Positions 33,459 through 38,935 of a stretch of DNA of 38,935 nucleotides are shown piece after piece. The position numbers were made by a program, and so were the translations under genes. The notes below the pieces were generated by a model. It worked only from the letters and a program-made list of their open reading frames with translations, ran no database searches and was not told where the DNA came from. Position 1 is the first letter of the stretch. Each line of letters starts with the position of its first letter. The stretch is taken from assembly GCA_003151985.1 (NCBI GenBank), contig PLZC01000101.1:171-39105 (forward strand). Reading direction: 5' to 3'. The stretch comes from Acidobacteriaceae bacterium (GTDB lineage: Bacteria; Acidobacteriota; Terriglobia; Terriglobales; Acidobacteriaceae).

Positions 33459-34810
33459 ACCACATCCTGGTGGTGGACGACGAAGCGGAGATTCGCACCT
33501 CTCTCGAAGATATCCTGCGCGAAGAGGGCTATGGCGTGGCCAGCGCGGGCTCTGCCGGCGAAGCAATGGTGCTCATTGAGGATGCGCCCTATGACGTTGT
33601 TCTGCTCGACATTTGGCTGCCGGATCGCGACGGGCTCGACGTTCTGGCTGACATCCACCAGTCGTCGGCGGAGACACGGCCTGAAGTAGTGATCATCAGC
33701 GGTCACGGCACAGTGGAGGCAGCCGTCAAAGCCACCAAGCTGGGCGCATACGATTTTCTTGAAAAGCCCCTCTCGCTCGACCGCACTCTCATTGTCCTCA
33801 AGAATGCGGTGGAGGCGCGGCGGCTGCGCATTGAAAACCTCGAGTTCAAGCGCCAATTCAACGTCGCCTCCGTGCTTACCGGCGATAGCGTGCCCTTGAA
33901 GGCCCTGCGCCAGCAGATCAAGCTGATGGCTCCAACCAATGGCCGGGTGCTCATTTATGGGGAGTCGGGCACGGGTAAGGAACTCATCGCCCGTTCGATC
34001 CACGCCGAGAGCCTGCGTCGCGATCGCGTCTTTGTGGAACTGAACTGCGCGGCCATTCCCGAGGCCCACATCGAGGCCGAGCTCTTCGGCTACCGGCACG
34101 GCGCACAGCCCGGCGGGCCGCCCGAGCAGCGCGGCACACTGGAGCGCGCCGACGGCGGGACACTTTTTCTGGACGAAGTGGGCGACATGAGCCTCAAGAC
34201 GCAATCCAAGGTGCTCTCTGCCCTCGACGATCAGCTTTTTACGCCGGTAGGCGGCACGCAGCCTCTGCGCGTGGATGTACGCCTCATTGCCTCCACCAAC
34301 AAGGATCTCGAAGAGGAGATCGCCAAGGGCAATTTCCGCGAAGACCTCTTCTACCGGCTCAACGTGGTTCCGTTTTTTGTGCCGCCGCTGCGCGAGCGCA
34401 AGCAGGATGTTCCACCCTTGGTGCGCGAGTTTCTCGCCGAGTTTGGCCGCCAATACGGCCGCCCGCGCATGGAAATCAGCGACGAAGCCCTCGCCACGCT
34501 AGCCCAATACCATTGGCCAGGCAACGTGCGCGAGCTCAAGAACGTTGTGGAACGGGTACTTATTCTGAATCCCCGCACCCTGCGCATTGAGCGCAAGCAT
34601 TTGCCGCCGTTAACGCACAAAGCGGGGACGCGTTCGACGGAGGAATTTTCCTCGCTGCAACAAGCGCGCGACGCGTACGAACGCGAGTTCATCCTGAAGA
34701 AGATAGAGGAAGCCCGGAACAACATAAGCCACGCCGCCGAATTGCTGGGATTGGAGCGCAGCCACCTTTACCGCAAGATGAAGGCTCTGGGCATTGGCGT
34801 GCGTGAGTAG
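33455..34810 (+). CDS. ntrX: NtrX/NtrC-family response regulator with altered GAFTGA loop
   Basis: A 451-residue regulator in three parts. The receiver has the acidic pocket at residues 8-9 and phospho-acceptor Asp52 in VVLLDIWLPDRDG, with Lys104 in LEKPLS. The AAA+ domain has Walker A GESGTGKE (169-176), Walker B GTLFLDEV (235-242) and the RLNVVPFFVPPLRER block. The C-terminus is a Fis-type helix-turn-helix (NNISHAAELLGLERSHLYRKMKALGI). The loop that should read GAFTGA and contact sigma-54 reads GAQPGG (216-221), in the context YRHGAQPGGPPEQRG, so classical sigma-54 activation is doubtful. It may work with the main sigma factor or as a repressor, as some NtrC relatives without GAFTGA do. The gene overlaps ntrY and is followed by malQ after 125 bp. 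Confidence 0.92.
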   Translation: MNHILVVDDEAEIRTSLEDILREEGYGVASAGSAGEAMVLIEDAPYDVVLLDIWLPDRDGLDVLADIHQSSAETRPEVVIISGHGTVEAAVKATKLGAYDFLEKPLSLDRTLIVLKNAVEARRLRIENLEFKRQFNVASVLTGDSVPLKALRQQIKLMAPTNGRVLIYGESGTGKELIARSIHAESLRRDRVFVELNCAAIPEAHIEAELFGYRHGAQPGGPPEQRGTLERADGGTLFLDEVGDMSLKTQSKVLSALDDQLFTPVGGTQPLRVDVRLIASTNKDLEEEIAKGNFREDLFYRLNVVPFFVPPLRERKQDVPPLVREFLAEFGRQYGRPRMEISDEALATLAQYHWPGNVRELKNVVERVLILNPRTLRIERKHLPPLTHKAGTRSTEEFSSLQQARDAYEREFILKKIEEARNNISHAAELLGLERSHLYRKMKALGIGVRE

Positions 34811-34935
34811 GAAACAGCTTGCGCCAAATCAGGCCCTGCGGAAGACACCATGCAGAGAAGGGTAACCGCGTTACGGACTGCCTAAAGATTCCGCGCCGGA
34901 ATGGCCGCAGGCGACCATAGAGATAAGGTATAAGA

Positions 34936-36477
34936 ATGGATTTTCAACGATCTTCAGGCGTCCTTCTACATATCAGCTCGCTGCCCTCGTATGGAGGCAT
35001 CGGCGACCTGGGACCGGCAGCCCACGATTTTCTGGCCTTTCTTGCCGAAGCCAAACAGCATGTCTGGCAAGTGTTGCCATTGTGCCCAACCGGATACGGC
35101 AATTCGCCCTATGCAGGCTCATCGGCATTTGCCGGCAATCCCTACTTGATCAGCCTCGAATACCTGTCGGACTGGGGCTGGATTGACGGCGAGCGGATCG
35201 GCGGCCTCGCCGGCCGCAGTGGTTACGTGGACTTCAATGAAGTCGAGCAGCGCAAACTGCCATTGTTATACGAAGCAGCAGGGAACTTCATCGATCGGGG
35301 TCCAACCGATCCTGGTCTTGCCGCGCAATGGGCCCAATTCGAAGAGTTTTGCCGGACCGAGGCAGGCTGGCTCACCGATTACGCCCTTTATGCCGAACTG
35401 CGCCGGCAGTTCAATACGGGCGCGTGGACGGCCTGGCCTGAGCCAATCCGTCGCCGCCAGCCGAAGGCCTTGGTCGAGGTGGCGGCAAAACAGGGACGAA
35501 GCCTGGCTCAGGAACAGGTGCTGCAATTTGCCTTTTTGGAGCAGTGGGACCAACTCCGAAGGGCGGCTGCCAAAAGCGGAATCCGAATTCTGGGAGACCT
35601 GGCCATCTTCGTCAATATGGATTCCTCCGACGTGTGGGTGCATCCCCACCTTTTCGAGCTGGACGAGGAGTTGAAGCCGGTGCGCATCGCCGGAGTTCCA
35701 CCCGATTATTTCTCTCCCACGGGCCAACGTTGGGGCAATCCGCTCTATCGCTGGGACGTGCTCGCGGAGAGCGGCTTCGACTGGTGGATCAGCCGGATTC
35801 GCCGCGCATGCCAGCTTTACGACATCGTTCGCCTGGACCATTTCCGCGGCTTCGAGGCTTACTGGGCCATTCCCGCCGAAGAGGAAACGGCGGTCAATGG
35901 CGAGTGGACCAAGGCGCCGGGGCTGGAGCTTTTTCGCGCGCTGGAAGCGGCGTTGGGGCCGCTGCCACTGGTGGCCGAGGATTTGGGGCTGATTACTCCC
36001 GAGGTGGAAGCGTTGCGCCTGGAGATGCACATGCCGGGCATGAAGGTCCTGCAGTTCGGCTTCAGTGACAAGGGCGCCCATATCCATTTGCCCCACCAAT
36101 TCACTCCCGACACCGTGGCCTATACAGGCACGCACGACAACGACACCACGCAAGGCTGGTGGAAAGCTGCAAGCAAGGTTGAGCGCGCCGCCGCCGAGTC
36201 TTATCTAGGGCCAATGGAGGAGCGCCCGGTGTGGCCGCTGATTCGTGCAACAGAGGCCAGCGTGGCGCAAATGGCTGTGGTTCCTGCGCAAGACCTGTTG
36301 GAGCTAGGTTCCGAAGCCCGCATGAATAGGCCCTCGATCGCAGCCGGAAACTGGAGCTGGCGAGTCCCGGAAGCAAGCTGGACGCCTGAGATGGCAGCAA
36401 ACCTTGCCGCGCTGGCCGAAGTGACGGATCGCGACAACGATCCGTTGAGCGAACCAAAGGAACCGGAGCCTGCCTAG
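34936..36477 (+). CDS. malQ: 4-alpha-glucanotransferase (amylomaltase)
   Basis: Transfers alpha-1,4-glucan segments between maltodextrins, making chains that the glucan phosphorylase can shorten; GH77 family, cytosolic, 513 residues. It begins RSSGVLLHISSLPSYGGIGDLG, the GH77 start, and continues with WQVLPLCPTGYGNSPYAGSSAFAGNP. Catalytic residues are seen at Asp301 (IVRLDHFRGFEAYW, nucleophile), Glu348 (LVAEDLGLITPEV, acid/base) and Asp401 (TGTHDNDTTQGWW). There is no Shine-Dalgarno, but TAAGGT lies 6 nt before the ATG, so the message may be leaderless. Its stop shares CTAG with the stop of the convergent gene, leaving no room for a terminator between them. It pairs functionally with glgP about 4 kb upstream. 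Confidence 0.95.
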   Translation: MDFQRSSGVLLHISSLPSYGGIGDLGPAAHDFLAFLAEAKQHVWQVLPLCPTGYGNSPYAGSSAFAGNPYLISLEYLSDWGWIDGERIGGLAGRSGYVDFNEVEQRKLPLLYEAAGNFIDRGPTDPGLAAQWAQFEEFCRTEAGWLTDYALYAELRRQFNTGAWTAWPEPIRRRQPKALVEVAAKQGRSLAQEQVLQFAFLEQWDQLRRAAAKSGIRILGDLAIFVNMDSSDVWVHPHLFELDEELKPVRIAGVPPDYFSPTGQRWGNPLYRWDVLAESGFDWWISRIRRACQLYDIVRLDHFRGFEAYWAIPAEEETAVNGEWTKAPGLELFRALEAALGPLPLVAEDLGLITPEVEALRLEMHMPGMKVLQFGFSDKGAHIHLPHQFTPDTVAYTGTHDNDTTQGWWKAASKVERAAAESYLGPMEERPVWPLIRATEASVAQMAVVPAQDLLELGSEARMNRPSIAAGNWSWRVPEASWTPEMAANLAALAEVTDRDNDPLSEPKEPEPA

Positions 36478-38935
36478 TTCGTTTTCGCGCCCGCAGCCGA
36501 TGGGACAGGTGCGAACTCCTTCATCCGGGCACGGAGAGCCCCTTGGCTCACGGGCATCTCGTGGAGCATCAGTTCGGTGGCCTGAATCAAGGGATTGGCA
36601 TGGAACCACCGCTGCACAACGTTGCCTTGCAACAGATTCACGATAGCCAGCAGCGACATTCCCTGGTGGTGGGCCATCCACTCGCGGACACGCTCAGGTT
36701 TGCTGGTTGATTCGGTAAAGTCCCCCGCCTCGTAGAAACCAAACGCACCCACCCACCCGGCAGAGGCCATGCGGCGCAGGTTGCGCAGCGCCTCGACCGA
36801 ATCGACGCCCAGGGCAAGAAAGCTCGAGTACGGCGAAATGACAGGCCCCGCGGTTGCCTCTGCCCACAGCGCGATCTGGGGCACTCCATATGCGTGGTAT
36901 GAGTAGTTACCCATGTCATCTCTGCTTGCAGCGCCTGACTCGGAGATGCCCCAGGGAATGTTGAGGGATCGCGCAAAGGCACGGTGCACATATACACATG
37001 CTGTCTGTGTTCGCGAGATGAGAGTGTCGGGGTAACTGCGCATCCACAAGGACGGCATCAGGTATTCGAACATGGTGCCGGTCCAGGAGAGAAGAAGGAA
37101 GCGGCCATAGGCATGGGCAAAGTCACGGCCCAGCTGGAACCAACCCACCTGTGGCAGGTCGCCGCGGGCAACGGCGAGGAACGTGGCGATGCGGGCCTCG
37201 GAGGCAAGCATGTCGTAGCAGGCCTCGTCGAGCCTGTGGTTCACCATGTCGTAACCAATCGAGAGTATCTGCCGGTTGGGATCGGCAAGAATGGAGAAAT
37301 CCGTTTCTTCCGCGACGCGCTCGGCGTCTTGTGCGATAGCTTCAAGACTGGCGGCAAGGGTGCGTAGATTTCGTATGGCGGCGGGCATGGCCGCGCGAAG
37401 ATTCTTCGCTTGCGCGAGGAGTCCCGTGTCGCCCTTCGGCGTCTCAATTGCGCGGGCCAGGCGTTCATCCAGTGCCTCTGAGAATTCGATTGCGTCTTCA
37501 AGGGACAGCGCGACCGTTTCCTTCTTGCCCGTTTTGTCTCTGGGGCCTAGATGATCCGACTCGATGAGAGGTTTGTACTCCGGCAGCATCCACGGGAGAT
37601 AGTCGTGGACCAGGGTCAGCATGGCGGCGATGCGGCGTTGCGTCTCTTCAATCCACCAATGGATGTCGGTTTCAATGCCGCCGGTTGCTGAAACCGAAGA
37701 GAGCACTGTGCCGGCTCCGGGAAGCCACGCGATCCATTCAGAAACCGGGGCATTGGTCCCCGGCGCGGAGAAATGCTGTAGCAGAATCGGCTGATGCTTC
37801 TCGAGTATCAGCCGCCAATGCGCGCGCAGGCCGCTGAGCAGTTGCCGTCCAAACAGCGGTTTCCTGGCCAGTTCCAACGTGCCGCTGTGCAGCGTATAGA
37901 GGGATGCGACAAAGTTGCCGCTGTCGACCGAAGAGACAAAAGGCGCGGCATCCAACAGCTTGAGAGTTTGCGTGTGGTACCAGTTATAAAGATGGCCGTG
38001 GTACTTATCCAACCGGGCAACGGTGGCAAGGCTTGCGCTGGTGAGTGAAACAAACTCCGGCACCGTCAGAAATCCAAACTCACACGCGGCCTGCCGGGCA
38101 TTCAGCAGCAGTCCAAGGTTTGTGGGTGAGACGCGCGCAGCCTGGTGGAGGGAGTCTTCATCCACATTGTCGGGAACAAGGTAATTGTGTTCTTCCGCAC
38201 CGAACTGATGAAAGTAGCGCCAGATGCGGAGTGCTTGAGCGAGCAGGAAAGTTCGGTCGGACGGGTCGAGGCGCTGGTACTGCTCGCGCGGCGGCCTGTT
38301 GAGCCATGAAGTTACGATATTGGCGAAGCCCCATAGCAGCAGGATAGGTGCGGCAAAGAAGATGGCGTCGCTACGCCGCGCGAGAAAGAAGACAGCGGTG
38401 GCCACGGCGAAAGCAACCAGGGGCATGAAGGTCAGGTAGCGATCTGCCGGTGTGCGGCTGGCGGTGTGGGATTCAGCCTCGGCCGCGGTTTCCCACTCAA
38501 GCAGGCGCTCGCCTGTGATGAATCGCCGGACAAGGGAGCGAACAATAGCGTCGAAGGCGAGGAGAGTCTGGTGTGGCAAGAAAAGGAGGTTCAGCAAGAC
38601 GACCAGCGACGCGCGCCAAAATCCGGCGAATGCCTCGCCGATGCCATCGTCGCTTTGGCCGAAGAGTGCGCGGCCCAAGCTGAATGCGAGCTGAACCAGG
38701 GTGGGAAAAATCAGCAATAGAAGGGGAACTATTGTCCAGTAGAGGGGGCCCCCCGGCAACCCGAGCCACCCGGCGACAAACAGGATGAAGAGGAATGGCT
38801 CCACAAGCGAGCGGCGCAGATTATCGAAGACCTTCCAGCGCGAAATCCTGGTGATGGGGTTACGCACCCAGCGGCCGGACTCTTCAGGGACACGGGATGA
38901 AATCCACTGTACAATTTGCCAGTCGCCGCGCACCC
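36474..38935 (-). CDS. Cyclic-glucan-synthase-like membrane protein with glycoamylase domain, C-terminal part (cut by window edge)
   Basis: This is the C-terminal 820 residues of a larger protein running off the right edge. The first visible part (RGDWQIVQWISSRVP, RNPITRISRWKVFDNLRRSLVEP) is the segment that follows the glycosyltransferase domain in NdvB-type cyclic beta-1,2-glucan synthases. Several membrane helices follow (about 45-65, 68-90, 105-125, 168-205). The rest is a soluble glycoamylase-type domain: LLLNARQAACEFGFLTVPEF, WYHTQTLKLLDAAPFVSSVDSGNF, PWGISESGAAS, YSYHAYGVPQIALW and WMAHHQGMSLLAIVNLLQG. NdvB proteins usually go on into GH94 phosphorylase domains, but this frame stops right after HANPLIQATELMLHEMPV plus 25 residues. 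A role in making a surface or periplasmic glucan is inferred; linkage unknown. Confidence 0.85.
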   Translation of the reverse strand, partial: VRGDWQIVQWISSRVPEESGRWVRNPITRISRWKVFDNLRRSLVEPFLFILFVAGWLGLPGGPLYWTIVPLLLLIFPTLVQLAFSLGRALFGQSDDGIGEAFAGFWRASLVVLLNLLFLPHQTLLAFDAIVRSLVRRFITGERLLEWETAAEAESHTASRTPADRYLTFMPLVAFAVATAVFFLARRSDAIFFAAPILLLWGFANIVTSWLNRPPREQYQRLDPSDRTFLLAQALRIWRYFHQFGAEEHNYLVPDNVDEDSLHQAARVSPTNLGLLLNARQAACEFGFLTVPEFVSLTSASLATVARLDKYHGHLYNWYHTQTLKLLDAAPFVSSVDSGNFVASLYTLHSGTLELARKPLFGRQLLSGLRAHWRLILEKHQPILLQHFSAPGTNAPVSEWIAWLPGAGTVLSSVSATGGIETDIHWWIEETQRRIAAMLTLVHDYLPWMLPEYKPLIESDHLGPRDKTGKKETVALSLEDAIEFSEALDERLARAIETPKGDTGLLAQAKNLRAAMPAAIRNLRTLAASLEAIAQDAERVAEETDFSILADPNRQILSIGYDMVNHRLDEACYDMLASEARIATFLAVARGDLPQVGWFQLGRDFAHAYGRFLLLSWTGTMFEYLMPSLWMRSYPDTLISRTQTACVYVHRAFARSLNIPWGISESGAASRDDMGNYSYHAYGVPQIALWAEATAGPVISPYSSFLALGVDSVEALRNLRRMASAGWVGAFGFYEAGDFTESTSKPERVREWMAHHQGMSLLAIVNLLQGNVVQRWFHANPLIQATELMLHEMPVSQGALRARMKEFAPVPSAAGAKTN

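Noticed and set aside
34080-34130. Frameshift or sequencing error in ntrX explaining the lost GAFTGA
   Set aside because: The frame is intact on both sides (ELFGYRHGA before, RGTLERADGGTLFLDEV after) with normal spacing, so substitutions rather than an indel explain GAQPGG.
34880-34935. Possible sigma-54 promoter upstream of malQ
   Set aside because: No GG-N10-GC element with the expected TGGCAC/TTGC context was found; a TANNNT box adjacent to the ATG is a better fit.

Overview
The window looks like a chromosomal segment from a GC-rich member of the Acidobacteriota (Terriglobia / Koribacter-like). This rests on gene content and style: a secreted tandem-repeat beta-propeller of the GloVer type, an Oar-like TonB receptor with an N-terminal carboxypeptidase-regulatory domain, a DUF1080 protein, several lineage-style secreted proteins of unknown function, and many short palindromic intergenic repeats. 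No rRNA, tRNA, CRISPR array, prophage or transposase gene was recognised.

Layout. Positions 1-475 hold the start of gap (minus strand, cut by the window edge just after the catalytic Cys motif). Positions 982-2451 encode a secreted repeat protein. Positions 2546-10206 form a group linked by four TGTGA-N6-TCACA-type palindromes: a small zinc-ribbon protein, a malic enzyme/phosphotransacetylase fusion, a membrane-anchored nine-cysteine protein with two CXXCH motifs, and, convergent with it, a CXXCH/beta-propeller/TPR protein. A LysN-type aminotransferase lies inside the group. Positions 10248-16498 carry envelope genes: a secreted protein, the TonB receptor, a small His/Cys membrane protein, another secreted protein and a DUF1080 protein. 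Positions 16669-21244 hold an orphan recombinase-domain protein, a PpiD-like foldase and a BON-domain protein.

Positions 21616-30882 deal mostly with sugar phosphates and nucleotide sugars: pgi, manA overlapping an HD-domain gene, UDP-glucose dehydrogenase followed by UDP-xylose synthase, and a glucan phosphorylase. Between pgi and the HD gene lies an outer-membrane barrel gene split by a 169-bp MITE-like element. Positions 31155-38935 hold an NtrY/NtrX-type two-component pair, malQ, and the C-terminal part of a large membrane glucan-synthase/glycoamylase protein running off the right edge.

Together the genes support glycogen or maltodextrin turnover (GlgP, MalQ, PGI, GAPDH), supply of precursors for surface polysaccharides (ManA, Ugd, UXS) and envelope maintenance. 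The most notable points are the shared CRP/FNR-like operators, three of them spaced about -41.5 to -43.5 from a plausible start site; the MITE with perfect terminal repeats and a target duplication that interrupts a gene whose frame is restored when it is removed; an NtrC-family regulator whose GAFTGA loop reads GAQPGG; and several genes without a Shine-Dalgarno that carry a TANNNT box 6-7 nt before the ATG, suggesting leaderless transcripts.
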